A stretch of 64,000 nt of DNA from Parasponia andersonii. Lineage: Eukaryota > Streptophyta > Magnoliopsida > Rosales > Cannabaceae. The stretch covers positions 385,913 to 449,912 of the forward strand of contig JXTB01000128.1 of assembly GCA_002914805.1 (NCBI GenBank), given 5' to 3'. Below the pieces are notes generated by a model that saw nothing but the letters and a program-made list of their open reading frames with translations, ran no database searches and was not told the DNA's origin. Position numbers and translations under genes: made by a program. How positions within the stretch are numbered: position 1 is the first letter of the stretch; each line of letters begins with the position of its first letter. This document shows, piece after piece, positions 23,969 to 36,700 of this stretch.

Positions 23969-24450
23969 CTAATCTCTGGGAGGAGTTGTTAGAACGAGAA
24001 TATAGGACTCTTGAAGAGTTCTACCAAAGAGTTGGTCGATATTTAAGGGTAGATTTTTTTCAAGAAAATCTTCATAAGACGAAGGAGGAAGGAGAAAAAG
24101 ATACAACCAAAGATGTGACCATAACAACCAACAGTAATAACAAGAAGTCAAAAAAGAAGAAAAATGAACAATCGGCTGAAGAGCAGCCCGAGCCAAAGAA
24201 GCAGGAGATTCTAAAGGCTCATCTACAATTCAACAACTATACTGAGCTGAGTGCATCCATAGATCATATTTATATAGTCACAAATCAGAAGAAGCGGTAT
24301 CATCAACTAGGGCCGATGAGGTGGAATAGGGCAAAACGTGATTCGAATAAATTTTGCCGATATCATAACGACATTGGACACCACATCATCAATTGCTATG
24401 TCCTGAAAGATGAGATTGAAAGGTTAGTCAGAGAAGGGCAGCCGTGGTAG
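23969..24450 (+). pseudogene. Tat-type gag, C-terminal part
   Basis: Continuation of the gag interrupted at 18001: LWEELLEREYRTLEEFYQRV, then a Lys/Glu-rich linker (KKSKKKKNEQSAEEQPEPKK), then the knuckle C-x2-H-x4-H-x4-C in FCRYHNDIGHHIINC (about 24350-24395), followed by VLKDEIERLVREGQPW and a stop. This stretch is open for about 154 codons, so it is the best-preserved part of the outer element. CHHC spacing is typical of Tat gag. Confidence 0.85.
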
Positions 24451-24454
24451 TATA

Positions 24455-25275
24455 CTAGGCATGACGATGGAGGTTTACGTTGATGAAATATTGGTAAAGT
24501 CGAAGAAAGTTGAAGATCACGTCAAGCATTTTAACGAGATGTTCAAAATTTTTCGAAAATATCAGATAAAGCTGAATCCCTAGAAGTGTGCACTTGGTGT
24601 AGGATCTAGTAATTTGTTTTAGATTCATAGTTAATTAGTGAGGTATCGAAACTCATTCTCAAAAGATCTAAGCATTGATTGACATGCAGTCGCCTCATAA
24701 ACCAAAAAATATGCAGAGCCTGGAGGGAAGAATAGTTACACTAAGTCAATTTGTATCACGATCAACTGACAAATGCCAACCATTTTTTTAGGTGCTAAAG
24801 GGATCAAAAAAGTTTAAGTGGACCGAGAAGTGCGAGCAAGCATTCTAAGATTTGAAAAAAATACTTGGGTTCTCCTTTACTCTTGTCGAAGCCAAAGCCG
24901 AGGAAAAAGTTGTACTTGTATCTCGCCGTTTCCAAATATGCAATAAGCACTGCATTCATTTGAGAAGAAGAAAATATACAGTGACCTGTGTATATTATGT
25001 ACGCAAAAGACTACCCGATGCCGAAATGAAATATTTGGAGATGGAGAAATTGGCACTAATGCTTGTCATCGCATCTAGGAAGCTTCGACCATATTTCCAT
25101 ACATACTTTATTGAGATTTTTACAAAAGATTTTTACAAACTTTCTATCGAACAAGTTTTGCAAAAGCCTTAAGCATCAAGACAATTTCTCAAGTGGGCAG
25201 TTGAGCTGAGTCAATTTGATATCAATTTTTAACCTCGCACTATGATTAAAGGTCAAGCCCTTACAGATTAAAAAT
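24455..25275 (+). pseudogene. Tat-type reverse transcriptase-RNase H fragment
   Basis: Begins inside the RT palm with MEVYVDEILVKSKK (about 24468-24510), where the canonical YVDD is YVDE. It continues through QIKLNP, SLEGRIVTLSQFVSRSTDKC, VLKGSKKFKWTEKCEQAF, and the RNase H words DAEMKYLEMEKLALML, VIASRKLRPYFHTYF and WAVELSQFDI, ending near KGQALTD. Stops occur between most blocks. The gag-RT junction has no protease or RT fingers, so about 1.5 kb expected here is deleted. Confidence 0.85.
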
Positions 25276-25289
25276 TGAATGAATGCAAC

Positions 25290-25735
25290 TATGCAACTTC
25301 GACGAGATCTTTATTCAATTGATCATACCTCGACAAGATCTCTATTCAGCTCTTGAGCTCTTCATATTCAAGCTTCTTTATTATATATGAGCTCCCCATT
25401 ATACAAGCTCTCCCTCTATATTCAAGCTCCCATCATATTCGAGCTCTTATTACAATAGTTCTCCATTTTATTCGTGCTCCTCACTAACTTTGATCTCGAC
25501 GAGATCTTCACTTTATTCCTCAGACCTTTAATATCTCTAGATCATTGAGCTTTCTATTATGTAAGCTCTCCACCATGTTCGAATTTATTATCTTTGACCT
25601 AGACGAGATCATCACTCGGTTTCAAAAAACCTCGACAAGATCTCTACTCATTCATTGAGTTCTCCATATTTGAGTTCTATTATATTCGAGCTCCATAAGT
25701 ATGAGCTCTTCATACTATATGAGTTTTCATCACTA
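25290..25735. repeat. degenerate short-motif repeats (GAGCTC / CTCGACGAGATC)
   Basis: Two alternating words recur at irregular spacing of about 15-40 bases. TATTCAAGCTC or TATTCGAGCTC variants occur near 25352-25372, 25395-25445 and 25675-25725; CTCGACGAGATCT or CTCGACAAGATCT occur near 25298, 25330, 25497, 25600 and 25632. This is where the outer element should encode the rest of RNase H and integrase. It is non-coding on both strands. Confidence 0.6.
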
Positions 25736-27458
25736 CTATCAGTAATTCTTCTCAAATTTCTTTATCTTGTATCGACTTTAATACGACTAGCTCGTAGAGT
25801 ATCTTCATATATTTCAATGACTCTATCAATAAAAGCGTATGTATTTTCTTCTTGTGATATATCTTCATTCTTATGCGGTATTTACTTACAGTTTTATGGC
25901 AGTTATTGCAATACCATAAAACTGGGAGGATTATTCTTCATTCGAATTGTTCAACAAATGACATTATTCCTTCAATTTATCGACTTGATACTTCTTATTC
26001 TATTGTTCTTCTTTTATAGTTTTGTGGCCGTCTTCGAACACCAGAAAACTCGAAGGGGCAGTGGGATCAGATCGTTATCTCCTACTCACTTTCTAAGGGA
26101 CTATGCAAACATTCATTTAGAGGGGTTGAAATTTTTTATCGCCAAATTTCTAAAATTTCTTAAAATCTTAGGATTTTGTCCTCACCTCATGCCATAACAT
26201 ATTGTATTATGCGATATCCCTCCTCTAACAAACAATTGACTAAGCAAAACATCCATGGTTCAATATGATATACTGCTATAAACCCTATTTTGCCTTGCAA
26301 CTTTTGGAAAACGAATATTGAATTTGTATCACTCATGCTCGTTGTTTTTCGTAAGTGACCTAACACATCCTACTACTTAAACCTCAGTTTAAGTTATTGG
26401 ATTTAAATTGCAAGAGCATAAAGATTGATATAACTTGTTTTTAAGTTATCAATAAGACATGGAATTCTAAATCTTTAGAATGACCTAACAATTCCTACAG
26501 GTTTATACCTTATGGAAGATTTTCAAACATAGAACCCTAAGTTATTATTTGAGGTAGTCTAACAGTTCCTATTATTGAATTGAATAACAAGTTATGGATA
26601 TATTCTATGGAACAACTCGATTCTTATTTTATAAAGCAAAGTATCTTAAAGAAAATACGAGCTCAGCCAAAAAGCATGCAACCCAAGGGTCAGGCACTTT
26701 TTACATCTTTCTTTATTTTCAGTATTTTTTGAATTTTCTAACATTTTGCAGGAAAATTTGAAATATGAAACCCTTTCAAACTACTGAGAAGCATAAAAGA
26801 AGTTCATGCCATTCAATAATTCAACTACTATGAGCTGCTCTTCAACGACGTAGGTGTTATCAATTATGTCTTCAAGAAAGTATACCTTGCTTTATTTCTT
26901 GGCGACTTCATTGACTGCCATCAGAATTTCAACGAAAAACCATCATGCCTAGATTGAGGCTTTCAGAATAAGAAGCATACTTCTACAATGCAATGTTATT
27001 ATGAATTTATGGTTGAGAAAAGATCAGCTTTAAAAGACTTTATAGCCTCTTCAACACTCCACTAGTAAACAGTCGCATCGACAATGACATGGTTCTTAAG
27101 CATTTCTTACTTCTCCATAAGTTTTTATGAAATATTAATGAGATGCTTTTCAGTCGCATACTTCACTTTTTCTCTTGCTATTAGAGAAGCGATGTTTTTC
27201 ATTATACTAAGAGTACGATCCTTATTATACTCACAAAAGGTAACTCATTTATCTACAAAAGAGATGTCAACAAGAGTAAGGTGGAGCTATTGATCATTGC
27301 TTTACACTGACTAACTCAATCGTCAACATCGACAAAGAAGAATCAAGAGAATTTACAATGAGTTCAACTGAAGACTTGAGCGGGAACTATTGATCATAAT
27401 GGCATGCTGTCAACTATCTTATCAAAAAAAGCTTCAATGCATCAAGGACGCATTAAAA
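25736..27458 (+). other. non-coding 3' region of the outer Tat element
   Basis: No polyprotein similarity is detectable although integrase would be expected here. Open frames of up to 180 codons are Ser/Leu/Phe-rich low-complexity translations of AT-rich DNA. A short G-rich patch near 26050-26075 is the only compositional break. Confidence 0.55.
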
Positions 27459-27471
27459 GCTAAGGGGCTAT
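27459..27471 (+). other. polypurine tract of the outer element
   Basis: GCTAAGGGGCTAT lies immediately before the 3' LTR start TGTTG. It is short and interrupted by pyrimidines, but its position is right. Confidence 0.6.
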
Positions 27472-27939
27472 TGTTGCGTAGTTTTTTACCACCACAAATA
27501 GTTGACCTACCTAATTCTCAAAAAAAGCAACTAGCTAATTGAAGAGGAAATAATTACTCACTATTATATAGTCACTCAATCTCAATATTATATTATATTT
27601 TATTATGTAGTTTCCTATTCACAGAATTGGGAAACCTAAAGTCGCCCTCACCTATATAAGGGGCTCAATTTCATAATTTTTCATCTAAAAATCATCTCAT
27701 AATCACTTCACTATATACTCTCTCTATAATTCTCTCTTTGCTCTCACCTTGGGACTTAGAGAAACTCTTGTAATTCTCCAGAAAATAGTGAAGAACAGTT
27801 AATGTAAGCTTATTTTTTTGGGGGCTGAATTACTATAAAATTTTTATTTTCTTATTTACTTAGCTTTATCAATCCTTTTTATACACAAACCACATCTTAC
27901 AATTTTCTAAATTTATTGTTGATAAAACCTCCGTCAACA
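27472..27939 (+). repeat. 3' LTR of the outer Tat element
   Basis: Starts TGTTGCGTAGTTTTTTACC and ends CTCCGTCAACA. It contains a clear TATA box (CTATATAAGG, about 27652) and leader CTATATACTCTCTCTATAA. Better preserved at its end than the 5' copy. Confidence 0.88.
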
Positions 27940-29480
27940 TCCTTCAAATCATTCAAACTAATTGTCTAGCATAGGTTGAAATTTCAAACCTCTCATGCTT
28001 CTAGAATTATTCCCTAAGAAGTCCCTTATAAGTGTCATTTTTTGAAATAACAAACATGTTAGGGAAATACTAGCATGCCATCTTTAGTTCCCTCTAATAT
28101 TGAACATATATAGGTCGTTCAGTTGTATTTGATAAACTATCTTAAAAAATTTGAATGATTTGTCAACAAAAACCGGATCTGTGCTAACCTACAAATAGGA
28201 AATTTGCGCTATTTTATTTAATCAGTTTATTAAGTCCGTGAATGCAACTAGATTATAAGAAGGTAACCACGTATACGGCATAGTCCATCCCCAATCGGTG
28301 AAGTTGGCACACGCAACATTTGATCCCAATATTCTGAATTCGACACCCAAATTAGTGACTTTATCAACTTAACCAGATGATTAATGTTCCTTCCACCAGA
28401 TTTTGTTAGGTACATATATTCTACACAAATTACAAGTTAAAAAAAAATTGAGATAACCAAACGGTAATTTATTTGCATTTCCCATATAATACATAAGAAA
28501 CACAATTAATGAAGAGAACGTTAAAATTATGGTCGAAAGTAACGTTTAGTTTTAAAAAGATTATACGTCGAAGATGTCAGTTTGTTAAGAAGTTACATTT
28601 GAGATCAAGTTGTGCCTTCATCGTACATTTTTTTAAAGATGAAACGAATATTATAATGAAACAAAGTCTTTGTGCAACAACAGACTTAATTCAATTGGCA
28701 GATGAGGTTCTTACCACAACATATAGCTTATCATCTAATCTAAAGTGAATTTAGTTAAATTATGAGATAATTCGTTAGTTTCATGAATTATAATAGTTGA
28801 CTAAACTATACGAAAAAAAGGACTATATACTGAATGCATTCAACAGTAGTTGCCTCGTTTTAAAATGGCTAATAATGCCATGAAAAAAGCTTGCATTACT
28901 ATCATTACATCTAACTCTAAAGATTAGAGATTTTTAGCTAACATACATGGCCTCTACACGAGAGTGATAATCCATATATGAAGCACCTACAACATTGGGA
29001 GAGGGATGCCCACTAACTTCATTGAAGAAACACGATAACTTCACCTAGGACAAGTCGAGTAATAGCACCAATTATACCCGCTATGCGGATCTCATTTAAG
29101 TTGTTGCATTTTCATCTAATTTAAAGTTGACTTCCAAAGGAGGACACCAAATAAGTCTCTCACAATGACCATGACATGCATCAATCATACATGGCCATGT
29201 TTGATACACCTTTTATAAATATATATATATGTATATATATTTGTATTATATATATATGTATTTTATTTTATATATATATATATATATATGTATTTGTATT
29301 ATGTTGGATTAAGAATCAGGAGAAAGAAATTAGTAAGAAAAAATATTGAGAAAAGAAAAAGTGCTGAGAAGAAACCAGGAGAAACAGAGAGTTTTATAGG
29401 GATTATTTTCAAACTTTCTAAACTTTATTGTACGAAATTTCTTATGTTCTTTATTAGTAATATTGGAAAAAAATAATCAG
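27940..29480. other. intergenic, no gene seen
   Basis: AT-rich sequence with no recognisable gene. A (TA)n/(TG) microsatellite lies at about 29215-29292. The 79-codon open frame ending at 28748 has no family features and is probably chance. Confidence 0.5.
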
Positions 29481-30083
29481 TTTTGTCCTAAAATAAGTTA
29501 TCAAAGAGGGGGTAAATTGAGTTTTAAAAACTTTTTTTTAAAATAGTCTTTTGAACTTAGTTACTAGTAAACTACAAATTATAATTTAATTAGAGAAAGA
29601 CAATAAAAATAGCATGCAAACAATCACAATAATAACATGTTTGCAAGTAAATAAAGCAAAAGAGTTAAAAAGCCTGTAAATGTTATTTTTACGAAGTTCA
29701 AAAATTGGACAATTTTTCCTATGTCCCCGGTTCTAGACAATTTGTCTCAAGCTTTCCATTATTCGATCAATGGCATAGGCTTTATTGTCCTTTTTACAGT
29801 CAAAGTGATTTGTTTTTGGGGCTCTATTAACTTCGTATAATATGTTTGGTTCTGCCTTTATCACGCATAACTTAAATTACTGAGAATCTGATGAAAACCT
29901 CACCTAAACTGTGTTATTTTAAAACTAGTGCTAAACTTAGCTTAACTTAAATTGATTTTTCATATAACAAGTGGACACTTACTCAAAAAATCTCATCATT
30001 ACGATGATAGATATAATTTGAGTTCAGTAGATTTAAGAATAACATTGTATGGATGCTCTCGAGATAAAGGGAGTGATGGATCA
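29480..30083. repeat. retrotransposon-like non-coding fragment
   Basis: The sequence around 29690-29820 (TACGAAGTTCAAAAATTGGA, CCTATGTCCCCGG, CAATGGCATAGGCTTTATTG) has the pattern of the TACGTGGTTCGG...CCTACGTCC motif common in plant copia LTRs. No termini or coding remnants were found. Confidence 0.35.
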
Positions 30084-30291
30084 TGTAACACTCCAAGTTC
30101 CACATCGGATATATTCTAGGAAGATCATTGGTATTTAAGTGATGGTATATGAGTCCAAAAATACCTTCAAGTTGATACTTTTAGGTGAGTCCTAGTATTG
30201 ATATATTTGGTATTAGAATCAACTCAGTCCAAATCTGTATAGGCCTTGGAAAGTTATCATAAATCAGAATCATAGTGAATATGGACCTTAC
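30084..30291 (+). mobile_element. left part of a small-LTR (TRIM-like) element
   Basis: TGTAACACTCCAAGTTCCAC starts a short LTR of roughly 115-125 bp, ending near GTGAGTCCTAG. A primer-binding site TGGTATTAGAATC, a mutated initiator tRNA-Met site, follows at 30209. The same LTR recurs at 39939. TRIMs are non-autonomous elements with LTRs of 100-250 bp and almost no interior, which fits. The copia element starts at 30292, inside the TRIM interior. Confidence 0.65.
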
Positions 30292-32088
30292 TGCAATTGC
30301 CTAACACTTAGGACAAAATTATACATCATGCAAAATATGGAAAACACATGATCACATCATGAATGCAGTAGAAAAAATAGTGAATTTAGGTTTTAAAATT
30401 TTCATAAAAATAATTTTCACAACCATAGAACATGCATATATCATATATATGATCATATATAACATAAATCAAATCTAGATATATAAACCCCAGAGATGAA
30501 ATTAGGGTTTACCTCTTGTAGCATGCTCCTTCTTGATCTCCTTATTGATAGTGATCAAATCTCCAATCTTAGATCTTCTTGTCTATACTCTTGCTCTTAG
30601 TTCAAGAGGTGAGTGGGTACCAAGTTGAATCCTCTTCTTGGAGAATGATCAAGAATACCTTTTTGATCTATTAGAATACTAGAATATGAGATGAGACTGT
30701 GAGAATATAAGAAACTTTTTCTCTACTCTCTTTCTAAGCCCTTGGCTGAATTCTCTCTCTTTCCCTATGCCTTATGCGTGTAGCACTGCTAGTGTTACTT
30801 TGTAGTTTTTTCTCTCATGTATCTTATAAATATGAGACCAAAAACTACCAATCCTAGTCTAACTAAGAATGAGTTAGTTCTCCAATTTGTGCTTTAGGTG
30901 TATTTTTATAAACATATCCAACTCATATAACTTATTTATAAAAATACTAACTTTTGTGTAGAATCATTATTTTACACAGTTTCATGAAACTAATTTCACA
31001 AATACCACCAACCAGTTAATGAGCATTATTGAGTTAGACAAGGGATCTAATGGATCCAAATAATATAAGCTCTAATAGTATAATAAATACATAATAACTC
31101 TCAATATGGTATTTATATAAATACTAATAGTAAAAGGGACACTCTACTAAAGGCCCAATATTGCACTCTTAGATTAGATGTCATATCTTTTATAGAAATT
31201 CAATTAACTAATCTTAATTAACTGATCCATCTAGTATATTCTATACCACATATAGAATCTCTACACAATGTCATAGCTGGATAGATGAAATTACCATAAT
31301 ACCCCTCCAACACATATTTACCTTTAAGTTACCATCTTTGTATCAAGGAATAATGTTGTCAATAATTTTGTTTTCAATGGTCATTTAGACAAAATTATCA
31401 GTCAATTCATAAAGTGAATACTAAGATCTTAGATTTAATTATTCTATGAATCTTGAAAGACCTTAAAGTAACACTGATATATAGTGTCCTTAACTATTTG
31501 GTGTTCACATCAATTCATAAATTATAACCTCCAATATACCAGAGTTCACCTCTAATTTTATAAAAGTTAGTCTTTTAACAAATCAAAAGGCTATAACCCA
31601 TGAAAGCAAGTCTAGTCAAATATCAAGGATTAAGATCTACATGCTAAGAGCTAGTTTGTGGTAATATAAGAATTGATTACGGCACTCCAATTCTTTATAT
31701 TACCTAGTCTAATTCAATATACATAACTTATTTATGTTGTACTAGTATTTATATCAAAAGTCAGATACTTCAATGATTTTAGATACATCATTCCCATTGA
31801 GATAGACAAACACTACAATATTTAGTAAATAAAGTATTCTAGATCTTTATTTACAGAATTTGAACTAATTAATTTAGACGTAGATAAAGAATCAAGCCTC
31901 TCAATAATTAATTCTTAATCATGTTTGTTTCTTTATACACAAATAAAGTGATGGAATCTTTTCAGATAAATAAACTATTCAACTGAGACAATTTAATCTA
32001 GCAAATATCATAATTGCATATAAAATAAAGTTTTTTACACTAAAAGAGTAAAATTAGAAATCTTCTTTTTAGGTCAAATATCCCAACA
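30292..32088 (-). repeat. 3' LTR of the copia element
   Basis: Minus strand starts TGTTGGGATATTTGACC and ends with GGCAATTGCA. It matches 38070-39859 throughout; long segments near 31570-31670 differ at only a few positions, others at about one in eight by eye. Confidence 0.88.
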
Positions 32089-32101
32089 ATCTCCCTCTTG
32101 T
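32089..32101 (-). other. polypurine tract of the copia element
   Basis: Minus-strand GGACAAGAGGGAGAT abuts the LTR start TGTTGGGATA. This fixes the 3' LTR boundary. Confidence 0.8.
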
Positions 32102-32317
32102 CCAAACAGTAGTTTCTCAAAATAAACATACTAAAAGCCCAAAAAAGTTCCAAATGACCGAAATTAATAAAAGAAAAATTTAAATGTTCAACTAACAACT
32201 TAAAAACTAAGAAAAATAATGAACATCATAAGCTCTCTCTTCATCATTTTCTTGACGGATTTCTCTCTCTTCCTCCAAAAAGTCTCCGCTGCTACTGATG
32301 AAGGTAGTATTGATAGA

Positions 32318-33660
32318 TTATCTATAAAAAATGTAGCCCTTTTCCTCCTTTGGATAGCCAAGTAGAAAATACTTTTCTGAATTCTTATTAACTTCGCCTC
32401 CCACTTTCTTGCGTGGGTATACTTTGTAATCCCATACCTTTAGATGCTCTAAGCTCCCTACATATCCTATCCATATCTTAAAAGGTATCGAAGCAACTTT
32501 ATTTGATGGAATGAAGTTAAGGATGTATGAAGCCATCTTCAAAGCAAAATCCCAATACCTTTTCGACACCATCGACTCATTATACATCAGCTCTATGGTA
32601 TGCTTGAGTTTGATGTTCTATCTCTCAGTAGCTCCTATACGACTATGCTCAGAGATAGTCGTATATTCATAGGGAATAGCAAGATTAGCTAGTTTTGGTC
32701 TCAACAAGTCATGTTAAGAATCCATATCTCTGTGTTCAACTTCAATCTTGAACTTCTTGACCTTATTGTCTTGTTGCATCCGCACTTTTCTGTTGAACTA
32801 ACGGAAAACATCTAGGACTTCATCATATTTCTTCAGAAGATATACTTGACTGAAGTCCGAATATTCATCAACAAAAGTGACAAACGATATATGCTTATTG
32901 TAGGAAACTATCTCGATTAGTTCACGGATATGCACATGTACGCATTCTAAATATGCCTTAACTTTCTCATAACGAGTGGCAAGAAGACGCTTGTACTCTA
33001 TAGGCTTTTTACAATCCTCATAGTCTATGTCATTTCTGATATCAGCTTCATGCAAATAACCCAGCTCCATAAGTCTACGAATTTTTGAATATGACATATG
33101 TCTGAATCGCTTGTGCTAATCGACGGTATTGTGCTCCTTCCTAATGTCTTTCACCATCTCTTGGAGTGTACTAATGCTCATCATTGAAGATGATATACTT
33201 TGTGGCTTCTAGTCAAAATATAAAGTATATTATGCATTTCTCCCACACAGTACAATAGATTGTTATAGAAGACGTACACTTTCTTGTCTAACACAAAGTG
33301 TAGCCTTCTCTATATATCTTTGATACTAAGAAAACATTCATACTGAACTCTAGTGCATAATAGCAATCTTTCACGATCATAGAGATATCATTGATCTTCT
33401 AGTAGGCATCGCTCATGCCTTTGATTTGTCTATAACTTCCATATAACGACCAGCATCAATTAATTGGTTTCATTTAATGAACTATTTCTTGTTGTTACAG
33501 AATTGACACTAGATCCTGAGTCCATCAACCAGAGATCTCGCATATCCTTAGCTGAGAAATCTTTTCTTGGCTCTCCAGATGATCTAACTACGGGAGAAGT
33601 TCCTAATCTCTTTGCAATAGAGGTATCCTTAGGTTAATTATCATTCAATCTCATCCAATA
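32318..33660 (-). pseudogene. copia protease-integrase remnant
   Basis: In minus-strand order it has a protease active-site word LMDSGSSVNS (about 33535-33505), then the pre-integrase region (SMNVFLVSKIYREGYTL, with stops). Integrase follows: MSYSKIRRLMELGYLHEA from 33097, SYNKHISFVTFVDEYSDFSQ, and its distal part from 32587 (RYWDFALKMASYILNFIPSN, EHLKVWDYKVYPRKK, KYFLLGYPKEEKGYIFYR). The integrase blocks of 99 and 89 codons are open but in different frames. Coding stops at 32318 without any RT sequence. Confidence 0.82.
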
Positions 33661-33759
33661 TTGTGACATCGCCATAGATGTTCTTACTCTACTCTGTGTA
33701 CTGTACTCCTTTGTCTCTTTACTTTTTCTGGAAACCTTATCAATCTTATGAAAAAGTAC

Positions 33760-36700
33760 TTCCCAAAAATAAACTGCAAAAAGATAAAATTCCCAATTAG
33801 ATAAAAGTCATAAAATAAATTCAATTCATAATTGAATTTAATGAATTCAATTCACAATTAAATTCAGTAAGTTTAATTCTCAATTAAACATATAGGGAAA
33901 ATATAATCTAATACAACCATCTTTGTTTTGATTTAATTTTGTAGTGAGATAATAAACATCTCAACAAGGGTGTTCATTATCTTGCATAAGATAATAAAAT
34001 ACCTTAACAAGGGTATTAATTATTAGGAATGAACTTTGACAAAATCGCCAACTCTTATGATTTTCAAATCAAAGTAACTGATTTAAAATCAGCAGACAAC
34101 TTACGCAAGATATTGTAGTGCACATAGAGTAAGATTATAAACATAAATGTAATGACATATAATCAAACAGGAAGATTATGTGTTATGTTCTTATTGGTCA
34201 TTTGGAAACTAAGGATAATCTATGGACAAGTATGCAAATTATGATCTTCATAGTACTCAACTAAGTTTGCTAGTTTATCTTAATATAAAAGAATTTAGAA
34301 TACTTAACATTAAATCTATCAAGATAAAATGCTTGTGAAGAATCTCTAAGAGTATCACAAACATTTAAGGTATTTTAACCTACCATAGATCATAAATTAC
34401 CTACAGGTAATCATGTGAATCTACAAGTTAAATGTGAACAATTCACTTTATACGAAAAGACAAATATCTTATATTCAAATTTGCTAATTACCCTGCTTAT
34501 TGGTCTATAGAATTACTAACATAGCTTCTACGGGAGGTTAATAGCATTTTATGTTGAGTGTTGAACCATCATTTCAATTTATAAGCTTTCTTACAAAATA
34601 TAGTCTCGTATTGAAGATCAGTGTGTAAAGTCCACTCGCAAATTTATCCTAAGAGATTCAATACCAGTAATACCCAAATGAAAACCTTCTTAAGGGAGCT
34701 CAGTAAGATTCTGAGGCGAGGCACATCTTTAGAACTATTGAACCAATGATGAAGACTATGGATACCTTATACCCGCTCCCATTCAATCTTTTTTAAATTT
34801 GCAGATTCATGATTTTACCCAGTTATCTAACTTATTTAATAACCATAAAATCAATTATATGTATCTAATTATGCGACTTAGAGAGAATGAGCTAATTTAA
34901 GACATTATGACATACTATCCTAGATATAGTGCTATGATCGAATAATTATTGTCTCTAAAACCAAAGTACTAACATTGTGTTATACAACTCATGTATATAA
35001 AAAGTAGACAATAAAAGTATACAGGACATAACGATCAAGTAAGAAAGTTTGTGGATTATAAATCATTCAAGCAAAATTTTTCAAGAAGAAAATTTAATTA
35101 TTTGGTCAACAAACTTTCAAACAAAGATAAATAATTGAAAACGGTATTTAAACAAAGTCTTGTATAAAATATCAGTTTCAAAAAATCTAACTGAGAAACT
35201 TTAACCATTAAATTATTCAACCAATAATTTTAAAGATTCTTAGTAGTAGAATTTAATCAAATTAAATTTCAAGTGTATTTACAAAAACAAGTAAACAGTT
35301 ATAAAAACATTTTGTATAAAAGTTTTACAAATAATTATAAATGTAAGTAATGAATATAAACAACTATATATACATTCATTAATTTTCTCAAAATTAATCA
35401 TTTCAAAACTAAAGTATGGTTTAAATAATTCTGGATTAAAAATAAAAAAATTTAAAATCCTCCCACTCATTATGACAATCATATCAAATATATTTTTCTA
35501 AAATACATAATTATCTCATAATTATCGAAATACTTTTTATCACATAAAATATTATCATAATTATCTCATAATTGTCAATATTTTATGTCATGTACCACCA
35601 CACAAAATATTACCATAATTATCACATAATTAAAAATATTTTATTAATCAAAATTAAAACATTTTAATCTCTTAAAAATCGAGCTCCAATTTCCTTGTAA
35701 ATCATGAAAACAAATAATTATCTTTATAGTATTATTATTCTTTTAATTGATATAATTAATCTCATTAATTAACATCAATTATTAATTATTAATCATATTC
35801 ATAATTATTAAATAATAAAAAATATTCACAATAATAATTATTAAATAATAATTCAAAAATTAATTAAATTCAATAATTAATGTTTTCTAGTAAAACACAT
35901 TATCCTATATATAAGAATTAAGTTCATAACTAATTCTTGTCTAAATTTAAAAATATCAAATATTTTTAAATTATTGAGTTATTAGGATAATTTAAATAAT
36001 TAGGGAATAAATCACATTTATTATCTAATCATTAATTAATTAAAGATTTAACTAATTTATCTAATCTTATCTTAATCTTATTAAGATACTATTTTAAACT
36101 CATTAAGATCAAAAGGATGATAAAGGATAATTATTTTTAATTATAGAAATCCTATTTCTATAAATGTATGTAGAAAAAATTAATTACAATATACTAAATT
36201 AGGAAATAATTAAAACACTTTTAATTAATCCTAATACAATTAAAAAATTATAACTCATATAATGTTTCTATATATATATATATATCTAGTAGTTATATCT
36301 ATTATAATCAAATAATTCTAATAATTAAATAAAGATCATATATAAATTTAATTATAGTAGAAATCTATTCGTCATTAAATTTCTATAATTAAATAAAATT
36401 ATTTAATTATCGAAAGATATAAATTTCTAATTAATTAGTCATATAAATTAATTACCTAATTAATCTCATTAATCAATAGAATTACTAATCAAATTAGTAA
36501 CTCTAATTATATTCCAATTACTTTAATTAAAATAGTTACTAGATAAATAGTTATTACAATTAAATATTGAATATTAATATAATTAAATTCAAATCTTTTT
36601 TATCTTAATTAATCTTATTAATGACGAATTTGAATAATCTATGGATAGTAATTATTTAAATCTAATCTAATTAAATTTAGTTTCGAATTTAAATTCAAAA

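Larger units (their letters stand above)
16201..27939 (+). mobile_element. decayed Ty3/gypsy Tat-lineage LTR retrotransposon, interrupted by a nested chromovirus
   Basis: Bounded by two related LTRs of about 469 bp that begin TGTTG and end in GTCAAYA. The interior, read on the + strand, holds a gag split by another element at 18002-23968, then a fused RT-RNase H fragment. The gag CHHC knuckle, the YVDE/YVDD-type RT box and the RNase H words (DAEMKYLEMEKLALML, then WAVELSQFDI) are those of plant Tat-clade elements. Aspartic protease, the front of RT, most of RNase H and all of integrase are missing. Numerous stops make it inactive. No clear target-site duplication flanks it (left ACTTC, right TCCTT). 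LTR divergence looks substantial by eye, so it is old. Confidence 0.85.

Noticed and set aside
25655..26197. 180-codon plus-strand frame
   Set aside because: Low-complexity Ser/Leu/Phe-rich translation of AT-rich DNA that starts within the short-motif repeats; no integrase or other domain.
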